A program made the translations under genes and the position numbers. From Przewalskia tangutica (taxonomy: Eukaryota; Streptophyta; Magnoliopsida; Solanales; Solanaceae): a DNA stretch of 64,000 bases. Where the stretch lies: the NCBI GenBank assembly GCA_029844215.1, contig CM056733.1:53395142-53459141 (forward strand). Direction: 5' to 3'. The notes beneath the pieces are model-generated. The model did not search any database and was not told where the DNA came from. It worked only from the letters and a program-made list of their open reading frames with translations. Shown here piece after piece: positions 21,966 through 33,743 of this stretch (positions within the stretch are counted from its first letter, which is position 1; each line of letters starts with the position of its first letter).

Positions 21966-24691
21966 TGTCACGACCCGAACCCCGGGCTCGCAACTGGTGC
22001 CCTACCTGGGCACCCTTTATACCCGTACCTCCCATACCAACGGAAGCAATAAAACTCATATAATAAAACAACTCATATGATAAAACCGGCAAGCCGATAA
22101 GACAGCCACTTTATATATAAATATCTGAATAACTGTGAATATACATATGTCCAACCCACACATGACTACATACCTCTAAGAGTATAATAGTAACTATGAC
22201 GGGACAAGGCCCCGCCGTACTCCTGAATATACATAAGCCGGTAACAGCTAAACTGTACCAAAATGATAAACACGAGAATCTAGTTAGAAGAATGGAATCA
22301 AATGCCACAAAATACGCTCTTTGGAACAAATGAGCTATCCCAAAGTCGAGCAGTGATCCTAAACTCGCGGATCACCAAATTGGGTACCTACACATGCGGG
22401 AATGAACGCACTTCTCGGGCGGTCAAGACAACAGTACAGTATGTAAACATAAAGTACAGTAATTAAATCATAACTGGCCAAAGAATGACAGAGACAAGTA
22501 TGAAAATCAAATACCAGATCAAACTGCCATATAAAATAAGTGGTCAATCAGACTTTTAAAAATAGAGATTCAACTGTGCCTTTTAAAATAGAGAATCAAT
22601 TGTACCCTCCTTTTCTTTTAAATGAGAGTCATGTCAACATCATGGGATGCCGGCCCATATACTTATCATATGAATATATATATCAGTGTTGCGGATCGTG
22701 CAACCCGTCCTAATATATGTATATAAGTATTGTGGATCGTGCAATCCGTCCCAATAAATATACATATAACTATCATAGCAACCTTGTGCAATTTAAATCA
22801 CCTTTTGACTCTCAATAACATCATCTTTAAACTGAACTTTCATTTTAGAAAAACCAAGACACTATCATACCTTTCATTTATAAAACCCCAAGGCACTAGC
22901 CTTGCAACATCAAGTCACTTACTCTTTTAAAATCAAGTTACACTTTTTAAATCAAGGCATTTATACTTTCGAAACCAAGTGACTTATACTTTTAAAATCA
23001 AGTCAACTATACTTTGAAAATCAAGTAACTCATTCTTTTCAAATCAAGTAACTTATTCCTTTTCAAGTCAAGTAACTTATTCCTTTTCAAATCAAGGAAT
23101 CCGAATACATTTCAAAATACGTACGTCCACCGTACACTCATTTTATAAAGTTCATGCCAAAATAAAGATAGGAAGAGTTCACATACCTTATGGGTTATAC
23201 CAACTTGACAACTAGAATACGTCTCAAGTAGTACTTCAACCTATAATGACAATAACACGTCTATCAATTCCGTGATACAAGTATACACTTATACTACATA
23301 ATGACTCTCCTTTCGGATAAAAATTCGGGCAGCACTTCCCCTATTTATACATACTTTTCCACCTTATAAATAAGGTCATTAACATCAATAACCAAGCACC
23401 ACTTAAGGGCATAACCAAAATAGCAACCAAGGTGATTCACACACCTATTTCTTATGTAAATCCGACCTCTTAATCCACATAAAAATAGTCCATACTTCTA
23501 CAACAATGAGGGTAAAATGTGAAGCTTACAACACCTTTATATACCCTTATTCCTTTAGGACTTACGTTAGCAATTTACCACATTGAACATGCATAATGAT
23601 AACTGAATTTTCAGCATTATAACACCCCAAAACAGTCCCCGAAACTGCACAACAATATCCAACAGTTTTAGGCAATTTTCGGCCAACACCACAACTAAAG
23701 CCCTTTTCACAATTCCTTATAATCCAACTCACATTCCAACATGTTTATATAAACCATAAAAACTTGTAACAACATGATTTCCTTCATTTTAACATGCGAT
23801 TAGTGACGTTAAATAACAACAATAACCAACGAATCCAACATTACCAAAACTGTCCAGTTTCGGCTATCATGCCCAAAACTGTGACATGCATTTCTTATTC
23901 TCCTTTTTACTTAACACATATTCATCTATCAATTATAACATCATGTAACTCCTAATTTCTTCAAGAGGAATAAGAAATCTTACCTTAAATCTTAGCCCAA
24001 AACAGTCCACTAGTCTCGGCAAAACCGTGACCAACCTTCACCTTTGCACCACTTCTTCACGTTACAATCACACACACGTATCCTCTACAAGCTTGTAACC
24101 ATCTTGCTTTCTTGTTTTTCTTCCAAAAAGTTCATAAACAAGCTTAGGGTTTTAAGGCATGTTCTCGCCCAAACCATGATCACCCACTTTGGAATGTTAA
24201 CTTGATTTAGAACTTAGTCTAGGTGCTTAATCTTGGAAAGAAAATAAGTTGATCTTGTTCTTCTCTTTTTCTATGGTGATTTCGAAAACTTCAAGGAGAG
24301 AAAGAGATATGAGGGTTTGAAGATGGAGATATTTGTTCTATGTCTTGCAAGACTTGATCTAATATAAGTGTACAAAGCACAAGTGGAGAGGGACCCATGA
24401 AGCTCCACTTGTCCACTTGTCTTCACTCCACATAAAATATCTCAACACTTAGCCAATTTTCTTGTCATTTTCGATGGACATACCTTCCATAATACCAAGA
24501 CTTAATAATTTAACACTTAGTCCAAAATTCTATTGGAAAAAATTCACTTACTAGAATTAATTCTTGTCATCACAATAATCTCAAAAAATTTCCATATAAG
24601 AAAATGTAAAAATCTTTTCCTTCCAACATTCAAAATCTAATTTCCATAATCATGTTCTCACTTAGTAGCTATGGAATTACGGGGTGTAACA
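21966..24691 (-). mobile_element. Solo LTR (Tekay-like) in front of the BOI-like gene
   Basis: Begins tgtcacgacccgaacccc and ends ggggtgtaaca, the exact reverse of the family's TGTTACACCCC ... GGGTCGTGACA ends. It has a 5-bp target duplication, ATTTT at 21961-21965 and at 24692-24696. No interior or second LTR is present, so it is a solo LTR left by LTR-LTR recombination. It contains the family's tandem segments: a degenerate atatatcagtgttgcggat repeat near 22670-22770 and an atcaagtaacttattc repeat near 22895-23105. Its U3 end faces the host gene, with the last LTR base about 170 bp from the ATG, so its minus-strand promoter points away from the gene. Confidence 0.9.
22895..23105. repeat. 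Short tandem repeat in the solo LTR
   Basis: Imperfect 25-30 bp units based on aatcaagtaacttattcttt. A related stretch occurs in the minus-strand LTR at about 30600-31080, so it is a family feature. Confidence 0.65.
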
Positions 24692-24696
24692 ATTTT

Positions 24697-24860
24697 TCAC
24701 TTTGAAATGAACATTTATGTCATTTTCTCCGCCAACTCCATTTGCATGCTCTCTCGACCCTTTTCCTTTCTCTCCATATATTCTCCTCTTATCTCCTTCT
24801 CTAATCATCAAAGAACATAAACCAAACACAACTTAAATATCATATATAGAGATTTTATTC
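24697..24860 (+). promoter_or_regulatory. Remaining proximal promoter and 5'UTR of the BOI-like gene
   Basis: Only about 165 bp of non-LTR sequence precede the start codon. It contains a pyrimidine-rich patch (about 24750-24805), common near plant core promoters, and a weak TATA-like catatatt at 24776. Any distal promoter element was pushed 2.7 kb upstream by the solo LTR. Confidence 0.5.
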
Positions 24861-26091
24861 ATGGCTGTTGATCAAGCAAGACATCTCAATCTTTTACCTC
24901 AACAACAAATCATCTCAAACAGGTGTGTGTATTTCTGGTGATTTCTTTATAGTTTTTCCTTACATGGATCTATTTAAAATTGCAGAGATGGGTCTGGATT
25001 CGTATACAATACCCATATGGGTACAGGGCTGATAGCAATGCCGGAGAATTTTTTACCGATTCATCGAACTCTGGTTCAATCGAAGACATCGGTGAGCACT
25101 GACAGTGGCCTTACCCTTAAGCTACCCATAAATGATCATGTTGCTCCCTGCAGGAAACGTTCAAGAGATTCATTCAATAATCACTTCACCACATGTAATA
25201 CTTCTTATTCAGCCCTTCAGAAACCGTTGTTTGTCGGTGATGATGTTTTGCCACTGGTTCAACTGTATCAGTTGGATATCAACTCCATCATTTCTCACCA
25301 TGTAAGCTTCTATATATATCCCAATTGTCTCGTTCTTTCTTTTTTTTATTAGAGAATTTTTTTTATTTTTTTTATTTGCTGATGTTGGTTATCTCGGCCT
25401 TTCTAGACGGTTCTGCAAGCCGGACTTAACGACAGATCTGTTTTCGTCTTTCTGACTGAGGTAGATGTAAGTTGTGTGAAATTACATTTGGTTTGTTGCT
25501 GCTGATGTTGGTTATTTATTTATTTACAGACCAAGAAAATAAGATTGGAATTAGAAGAGCAACAGAAACAGCAAGGGAGAATGCTGGTGGCGGCGATTAG
25601 TGAAAGAGTGATGAAGAAAATGAATGAGAAAGATGAACAGATACAGAGAATGGGAAAGATGAATTTGGTTCTACAAGAAAGAGTGAAGAGTCTTTACGTG
25701 GAAAATAAACTCTGGAGGGACTTAGCACAAACAAATGAAGCCACCGCCAATTCATTACGTAACAACTTGGAACAAGTCCTGGTGCAAGTTAGCGACGAGC
25801 GCCTCTCCGCCATCGCAGTGGAGGAAGACGTTGAGTCATGCTGCGGCAGCAGCGACCACGGCGGGGAAGAAAAAGAGGAAGAGGGGGTGCGTATTTTAGC
25901 AGGAGATGCGCAGGATAAGGGGGACAGTAAATGTAAAAGTAACAGAAGGTGCAGGAGGTGTGGAGAGAGGGAATCGTGTGTGTTGCTGTTACCGTGCAGG
26001 CATTTGTGTTTGTGGGTCCAGTTTACACCATGCCTGCCCTGTGTGTAATTCTAATATGAATGCCACAGTGCATGTTAACATGTCTTCTTAG
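24861..26091 (+). pseudogene. BOI-like RING E3 ubiquitin ligase gene with broken RING
   Basis: Three exons fit: 24861-24922 (start context TTCATGGCT), 24986-25301 and 25530-26091, with GT-AG introns. The protein starts MAVDQARHLNLLPQQ, as in plant BOI / BOI-related (BRG) ligases, and has a KRSRDS block and a long coiled coil in exon 3 (LELEEQQKQQGRML to about LWRDLAQTNEATANSLRNNLEQVL). The C-terminal RING begins CRRCGERESCVLLLPCRHLCL, then the frame breaks: the uninterrupted frame stops at 26046 after WVQFTPCLPCV, while the expected end (CGSSLHHACPVCNSNMNATV) lies in another frame, 26011-26091. Against the family spacing about 11 nt, including one zinc-ligand Cys codon, seem missing near 26010. 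BOI proteins ubiquitinate targets in cell-death and gibberellin responses. With the RING cut, E3 activity would be lost. A sequence error cannot be excluded. Expected length about 315 residues, normal for the family. Confidence 0.85.
25407..25460 (+). other. Possible 54-nt in-frame cassette exon in BOI-like intron 2
   Basis: Within intron 2, a segment preceded by ...cctttctAG and followed by GTagatgtaag is exactly 54 nt long, has no stop in the gene's frame and would insert 18 residues (TVLQAGLNDRSVFVFLTE) at the junction between exons 2 and 3. The sequence gctgatgttggttat precedes both this AG and the real exon 3 acceptor, so the acceptor region looks duplicated. The protein family normally joins exon 2 directly to the TKKIRLELEE coiled coil, so inclusion would be unusual. 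Confidence 0.35.
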
Positions 26092-28300
26092 ATCCATGAA
26101 AATGTTCAAACAATGAAGAAAAAGACACAGAAAATAGAGTTTCTTGTTGATTTACAAGCGTCAGACTTACTGTAAATGAATTGTTCATTCTTACACTACG
26201 GAGTAGTTATTACCAATTTATAAATCGTGATTGGAGGTTTCTGACTCAATCCTGAAAATGAACGCTTTGGTGAGCAGTCTATATTAATTGGATCACAAAA
26301 TTTTGAATATCGAATCATTAATTCCAAGTTATATCCTTCAATTCAATATACTTATCATATATTTTTTCATTTACATGCTTTTAATAAATTATAATAAGAA
26401 TAGTATTTTAACTATTTTGCCTATTTCATCGTGTGATCTCTGATTAATAATTATCTATTTGGTATCCGTGAGCTAATCTTAAAAGTTAAAGATTAGAAGC
26501 AATTAATTACTTTAATTATTTGCATTTTTCAAGCATCACTAAATGTTTTAAAACATATGGCAATTTTTTTTTGTTATGTGAACTCATAAAGCCCATTGAT
26601 GTAATTAATGCAGGATAAAATGAGGAAAAAAAACTAATTAATGTTATCTTGAGTTTTTACGATTTAAGTATTTTGAGATAAATATTTGTATTAAGGATTA
26701 CAAGGCGGATAAGAACAAACTTTTGTGAGGCAGTATAACACTAGAATGGATTATATCTTTAGCGGTCGTTTGATCAGGAATACTTTTTAATTATTTTGGA
26801 GTTGTCCGGAAATCATGTTTGGCTATGAAATTTCAAAAAAAAAAAATCCGAACTTAACTTGAAGTTGAATTTCGGAGTTTGAAAAACACTAAAAAGATAT
26901 TTTCACTTCAAAAATAACTTCAATATGTATTCAAAATCAAACAAAACTCCAATTTCCAGATATAATTACAAAAACTATTTTTTTTCTAAATACTCACATT
27001 TTTTATGGCCAACTGGATGTTAGAGTCTGTCTATTTTGTTTCTTTGATTTCACTTTCATAGATGTTGGACATATCTCTGAATCCTATTTTGAAATGGCAC
27101 TTTGGCAAAAATGTGGTCCTCTTAAATTAGGTACTTTGCACTGCCATAACCTGCCTGAGACTCTTTTTACTTTTCTTGCTCATAAAGAGTCTTTTTGGGA
27201 TTGGAAATTGGAATATTGCAGCATAAATGTTGGAGTGGTACTCATTTATTTGCTTGGGGGTGAGGGTGACATGTCCAAAGATGCATGCTGAAAAGAGAAG
27301 TCGTATTGAATTTGGCATTTCGAGTAGTAAAAGTAAAGCTATGCAGGAAAATGTGGTCCCCAAAACCAAACAATTAGGCAGGTATAGTGATTTTTTTTTA
27401 TAGTCCAGATTTCCAGGTTTGCGCATTACTACTTCACTGGTATTATCCAGACGTCCTGAAGGTAATATCATCGATCCTTCAACACTATCACCAGGTAAAT
27501 CGCGAGATGTGCTTTTGTGGCCAAGTTTCTGCGAGCGTACAACTGATCAATGAGACAAGATCCAATTTTCCAATATGCAGAATTTTTTCGTGTTTGTGGG
27601 AAATCGAACTCACGCTGTTCATGTCAGAGCGTCTTATATCGCCCAGACTTTTTTCACTGGACTATGCTCGGATGACAATACGTATTCATTTCTTGTTTTA
27701 TGAATCACATGACCTATACTCATCTAACTAAAATAATGCCCTCCCTTTTCCTTTCTTTAAAGTTAGTATCACAACAAATTTCATTTTTTGATCCCAAATT
27801 AATAGCCAACGGCCGTATCAAATCTGAAATAAAGTAAATCCTATTAATTATGAATCGAACAATTAGAGGTTCCGCACGTCGGAAACATGATTTCCACACA
27901 CGTGCATATAAAGTACCAAGGATCATTATTTCTTTAAATGAAAGAGATATTGATACATATACGAATTGTTTGAGGCGTAAGAAAATAGACGGTTATTGGC
28001 CAAATGACTAGTGGTTTCACGTTGATAAATGAAAGGAAGAAATGTGTAAGAGATGAAACGAATCAGAAAAAACCGCCACGAATCGGAAGGCACCGGCGTA
28101 AGATGTGACCAGCGGTGCTGGAAGACCGCGGTGCCTTTTCGCTTCGAGCTATCAAATTTAGGCACCGCTGCCGACGCTTTTCAAGAACGTAGAGGCGAAT
28201 TGAACCGATTCTCGTTGATTGGAGCAATTACTCTCCATTATTTGGCTATTGAATTCAGTCATTACTAGGCTGAATTAACCTCAATATCAATGGTCATTAA
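26092..28300. other. Intergenic AT-rich sequence, no gene recognised
   Basis: Holds the 3' flank of the BOI-like gene and unique-looking sequence. The segment near 26760-27020 (gtttggctatgaaatttc, poly-A, acttcaaaaataacttc) looks like a MITE-type non-coding repeat that I recall as common in Solanaceae, but I could not define matching terminal repeats. Short open frames at 27094-27291 and 27387-27731 show no known motif. Confidence 0.45.
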
Positions 28301-28700
28301 TTGACATTGATGGCCATTCATTTGGTGAATTGAGAAGACTAAATCATCTACCTATAAATTGATGCCTTCGGCACAATTGCAAAATACACTACACATTGAC
28401 ACTTAAACAATTCTCTGAAAATTGTCTTCCTCTCTAGCAATCACAATACACTCAAAGATCTTTCTTATCAAGCGAACACTTGAGTTCCTTTGCTCATTTA
28501 TTTGATTGTTGTTTTATCTTGGGAGATAAGTTGCTAAAATAACCGTTGAAACGATATACGGGCGCAATAATATCTTAAGGAAAGATTGAAACTTCAATCG
28601 ACTCAGCAAGACCATTTACTTGTTTAATTTCCAGATTTATTATTTACTTGTTGTTGTTACTTTCCCATTTCCTTGTAATTTTATATTTATATCCAACAAG
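28300..28700 (+). mobile_element. Probable Ty1/copia LTR fragment
   Basis: A TATA-like ctataaattg at about 28350, a transcript-leader-like stretch and an end in atatccaaca near 28699 lead directly to the gag/protease remnant. The LTR start is not visible; it may lie near 27930-28000. The ends are tentative. Confidence 0.45.
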
Positions 28701-29280
28701 CTTAAGATAATATTCGCTGCTCTCAACAACAACAATTACTGCTGAAGATCAAATCAACGCTGAAAATCCGAACACCACTCAAGGTATTCCCTGTGCCTTC
28801 AACCTCGCTACTCAAGATGTTCCAAACATCTTTGCTTCTATGTTACTCTTCTTGACAGTTTTGGGAATATCACACTTTCTAACCAAAGACCCTCCACCAG
28901 TTGGAGAAGACGCGGACCCTCAGCCTAGTAATATGGCGGGAGAGAACCGAGGTATCCATGTCTATGACGACGTGAATGTGATTCGTAAGGATCACAATCA
29001 CTGTGGTAAAGTTGGTCACATGGCCAAAGACAAGATTAAGAAAAACATTAGTCGAAGACATGTTATTAGACGATATGATTGAAGAATTCTCAGCGGTGGT
29101 ACTAGAAGCCAACCTCGTTGAGAATCCGGTGCAATGATGGCTAGATACGAGTGCTACCCGTCACATATGTTCCAATGAAGATGTTTTTTCCACATATACA
29201 CCAGTCACAGATAAGAAATTGTTCATGGGCAACAATTCTTTTTAGAAGTCTTTGGGGGTAGGAAAAAGGTGACCACAAGA
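28700..29280 (+). pseudogene. Ty1/copia gag zinc knuckle and protease remnant
   Basis: In frame from 28840, a short stretch contains HNHCGKVGHMAKD, which matches most of a gag CCHC knuckle (final Cys lost). From 29138 another frame reads WLDTSATRHICSNEDVF and then KKLFMGNN, the characteristic start of a Ty1/copia aspartic protease (usually D-T-G-A-T at the active site, here D-T-S). A stop lies just before the Trp. Gag is much shorter than normal, so most of it is deleted. The fragment ends where the minus-strand LTR begins at 29281. Confidence 0.75.
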
Positions 29281-32200
29281 TGATCGTGGCCCGAGCCTCG
29301 GGCATGGCCCGGTGCCTACTACAGGCACCCTCACAGGTATACATCAGAGAATAGCAGCGGAACATACTTAAAACTCATAAAATACTAGTCATGAATTATC
29401 AACAGGTTAGCCGATAAGACCACCTTCCAAAAAAAATACATAAGCCCAGAAGCAGTTACATCTTTTTTTTTACAACCCAATCCACAAGATATGACTACAG
29501 ACCTCTAAGAATTTCTACATTACAATCGTGGACGGGACGGGCCCGCCATACCCACGAATGTACATAAATCTACAACCTCGTGGCTGTCTTTAAAACACAA
29601 AGTCTTCGGAGAAATGGAGATTTCCAAGAACTGAATAGTGATCCTAAGAGTGAGTATCAGCAAGCTATGTACCTCAACCTGCGGCATGAACGCAGCCCCC
29701 CGAAGGAGGTCAGTACAAATATGTACCAAGTATGTAAAACTGAAAGTACTGTAATTTAAATCATAAAGTCTAGATATAAAAAGCTGGAGACAAGTATGAT
29801 AATCAATTTAACAAGATAACCGCGTGCAAAGCGAAGTAATGAAAGTCGATTTTACCTTTTTAAAGACTATTTCAACACATGAACAATAGTCACACCAAGG
29901 CTAGGACACAAGCCTCAAAATCATCACATCCGATGGGGTCTCAAGCATAAACATCAAGTGTGCGTGGAATCCTCCATCATCGCCAAACGGTATGAGTGTA
30001 AAATATATGTATGTAACACGCCCGTGAAATCCTACATCACTGTCGGCGTGCACATATGCAATATATATATCTCATGCCCGTGGAATCCCTCATCTCGGGT
30101 ACATGACTTCATGGAGAGCTAATACATGGGGTAATAATAGTATATAACATGCCTGTGGAATCCCTCATCTCGATACGTGTCTTCGGGAGCTAGTCCGTGG
30201 AGTAATAATAGCATCAGAATTTAACCAAAGATCACGGTTGCATGCCGGAATCCTCATCGTATAAGCATGTCCGTGGATCAATCACAATGGAAGCATACAC
30301 GTGGAATCCTTCATCACCGTCAGACGCGTCAAGTAAATTCACAACAAGACGATCGGCCCTCACCGAGAGTCACTAAGGCGTAAAAATATAATACTTGCAC
30401 TCAAAGGCTATCGCAAGCAAGCATAGGCAAATTCATAAAATCTTTAGACTTTCATTATCATACAAAAATGAATTTCATTTTATAAACACAAGGCACTTTC
30501 GTGTCACATAAAAATTCGGGAATTTAACCCAAAGTACTACGTACCTTTATCCTTTTTTAAAAAAAATGACTATTTCTTGTATAAAATCCCCTAAGATACT
30601 AACACCCGTAGTATCAAGACTTGTCTACATTTTAAACAAGTCACTACACTTTTAGAAATACATTTTTAGGCTTTTAAATCAAGTGACCCTTACTTTAAAT
30701 CTTTAAGCAATTGATGCCTTTAAATCAAATTGCCCTTCTTTATTTCAAGTCATTTATCTTTGTTTACATTACTAGAGAAAACCATTCCTTTAACTTTCCA
30801 TAAAGTTGTTATAACCAACTTCCCATAAAGCCGTTATACTAACTTTATGCTCTAAAAACTAAGACATCTTTAACCTTTCATAAAGTCGTTATAACTAACT
30901 TCCCATAAAGCCGTTATAACTCTTTATGTTTTAGACAAATTCATTCTTTTTTATAACCAGGAGACTTATACCTTTAGAAATCAAGTTTCTTAACTTTAGA
31001 ATATTTCAAGTAATCAATACTTTCCAAGTCAAGAAATCTTTCCATGTAACATCAAGTCACATATACTTTTCGAAAACAAGACAAGGATACCAAAATGAAA
31101 CCGAATTCATTTTTAACCATGTACGTCCACCGTACTATACATTTATAAAACTCATGCTCAAGAAGATAGGGAAAGTTCCACATACCTCTCCGGCTCAATC
31201 CATTTGCCAAGTTGAATACGCCGCGCGTAGAATGTCAACCTATAATGACCACAATACGCCTATCAACTTCTAGATTTCAACGTAGAATATTTCTAAGTAT
31301 AAGGACTCTTATTCTACGGAAAATCGGGCAGCACTTCCTTTGTTTCAACGTACTTTTCCACCTTTTTCAAGGATCGAAAATCAATAACCAAATGCCACAT
31401 TTAAGGCTCAACAATCAGTTAATCAAAGGGGATTACACGCCTAGACGGACGTGTAAAATTCTGCCCAACAATCAATATAAAATTGTTCATTAATCCAAAG
31501 CCATATTCGGCTACCATGTATCACTACAATATCAATTTCCTTTCAATTCCTTTTCAATCCAAGTTGTTATTCTAATATGTTATATACCCTATAACAATTA
31601 TAACAACTATAAATCCTTTCTTTCTTAACATGCGATGATTGTAACTATCGACCAAATTGATTACAACATAAATGACTAACTTGCCCATTTTCGGTTCTTA
31701 ACATGTCGTCATGATCCAAATCTTTTCAAACTTCAATCTATATACCACATGCTCATTTAACAACTACTATAACATGTAATCTTTAATTACATTAATAAGA
31801 CGAAGATTTTACCTCAATAAACCCTAATAATATCCAAGCGTAAAAGTCGATCCTTAGCAACTTTTAGCTCCTCTTCTTCACGCTCCAATCCGCTATTTGA
31901 AGTCCTTAGAAGTTCATAAACTACTTCCCTTCAATTTCCAACTAAAACTATGAAAAGAACTTAGGTTTTCATCTTGCGACTAACGTGAAAACGTAGTTTT
32001 TCCGGGATCTTTCTATTGAGATAACCTTACAATACCTCTAGGAACCTTGGTTTAAAGTATTGTGAATTATGAACAACAAACGAATTTTTTTTGTGTGGAA
32101 AAAGTGACAAAGCCGAGAGCTCCTCAATGAGCAAGAACAATGTGATTTTTTTTCTAAGTGTTGAGAGCTTGTCTTGCTACTAGTGTAGTATATATAATTA

Positions 32201-32526
32201 AATGGAGGGTCAAGATTAAAACACTTGTGTGGTCTTGGACGAAGAAGTTAAAATATCAAGGGTCAACTTGACTAGTTGACTTGGTCAATTTTCTCAAGCT
32301 TTTATCATCCACATTAGACTACTTAATCTTGGTCATTAGACCACTTAACCTTGGTCCATTTTCGACCAAGACCATGTAAAGGGGGGGGGGGTGACACGTA
32401 TCGCCCTCCCATTCGTCGTAATATTTCGTTTCCCGACATTTCCATAATTCCGATAAATTTTACGAGTCTCAAATCTTAACGTACTGATTTCTTACGTACG
32501 TTCTTATATACATGTCCTGGAATTAC
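29281..32526 (-). mobile_element. Minus-strand Tekay-like LTR, outer 11 bp missing
   Basis: Starts tgatcgtggcccgagcc, a diverged form of the family's reversed 3' end, and includes family landmarks in reverse (gacgggacgggcccgccat near 29533, cataaagccgttat units near 30780-30920). It ends catgtcctggaattac at 32526, where the family would add ggggtgtaaca. The next LTR begins there in opposite orientation. A minus-strand TATA-like tatatata lies near 32190. No interior is attached, so it is a solo or truncated LTR. Confidence 0.75.
29935..30330. repeat. Degenerate tandem repeat with ccgtggaatcc core
   Basis: The core cccgtggaatcc(c/t)tcatc recurs about seven times with variable spacers. This is the same LTR position that holds tandem arrays in the other LTRs, in reverse orientation. 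Confidence 0.65.
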
Positions 32527-32756
32527 TGTTACACCCCGTAAGTTCAGGACATGTAAAGGAGAATGTACGAAAGGAAACAAGACTTGGAAATTGATACGAA
32601 AGGAAAAATTGTTTTTCCGACGGAAAATGTTCCGAACGTCGGAAAGGAAAAATGTTCGTTGTTGAGAATTGGATTCTCAAAATGCATTATTTGAAGAGTA
32701 TGGAACTTATATTATTTATGGAAATTTATTTTTTTACGGATTTGGTCACGTGGGGC

Positions 32757-32815
32757 CCACCCGAGGAATTTTACGTTTTGTGGGGCCCACCCGAGGAATT
32801 TTACGTTTTGTGGGG
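32757..32815 (+). repeat. 30-bp duplication (two copies) in the 5' LTR
   Basis: The unit tggggcccacccgaggaatt plus ttacgtttt occurs twice here and once in the sister LTR near 59632. A recent slippage or unequal exchange event distinguishes the two LTRs. Confidence 0.85.
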
Positions 32816-33735
32816 CCCACGAGGGTTACGGAAATTTTATGGACGAATGAGAGGGCGACACGTGGCACCCCTCATGTGGTCTTGGACGAAAATGCAAGGG
32901 GTAGAATGGTCATTTGACCTATGTAGATGATAAGTCTTGCAAGCTTGACATATTTGACCAAGTCAACTTGTCCACATGGGCTCAATCCTTGTGATATTCA
33001 TCCTAGCCTCACATTTGTTGATATCTAAGCCTTCCAATGTGTTTTATATTCACTAACTAGTGCAAGACTAGCTCATTCAACACTTAGAAAAAATTAGAAC
33101 ACCTTGTGCTTGAGAGATAGCTCTCGGCTTTGTCCCTCTTCCAACAAGAAAATTTTGTGATTTTGATCCATTAGCCACAAGACTTTAACCCAATTTCCCT
33201 AAGGGTATTATAAGGATATCTCAATAGAAATATTTCGGAAAAATGGAGTTTTCACGTTAGTCATGGCGAAACTTAAGTTCTTGACTTTGAAGTTGGAACT
33301 TGAAGATGGGTTCTTCATAGGCCTCTGGAGTGCTTGGAGCGGATTGGAACCTAAGGAAAGGAGCTAAGAATTGCTAAGGCGCGACTTTGATTCTTGGAAA
33401 TTTTAAGGGCTTATAAAGGTATAATCTTGTCGTTTTAGCAATTAAGGTTTACTTATTGTTGTAGCTATGGTTATTAGCAAGCATGAGTTATATATTACGA
33501 AGTTTGATTATTACATTGGCTATTGGAACCCTAATCCGAAAACTAGCATGTTAGCCTTAAGACTACGATTCAAGTTGATTATTCGTTTAAGTCGTCGCAT
33601 GTTGTGTAGGAAGGAAATTGTAGTTGTTGAAATGGCTTATAACTATATAACATGTTAGACCTTAGAACTTGGAATTGGAAAAGGATTGGAAAAGACTTTG
33701 AATTGTTAGTTGTAGTTGGCCGAGAATGGCTTGGA

Positions 33736-33743
33736 GTTTTAAA
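33736..33743. repeat. hAT target duplication, left copy (GTTTTAAA)
   Basis: GTTTTAAA here and at 36248-36255. The uninterrupted site is present once at 60597-60604 in the sister LTR, which confirms the duplication. Confidence 0.93.

Noticed and set aside
27094..27731. Two open frames of 65 and 114 codons between the BOI-like gene and the copia remnant
   Set aside because: No recognisable motif, and AT-rich context with overlapping antisense frames. No splice or promoter signal convincing enough to call a gene.
32652..32930. 92-codon open frame with repeated EEFYVLWGPP residues
   Set aside because: The repeat comes from the 30-bp LTR duplication. The frame begins and ends at arbitrary points in U3 and has no known domain.
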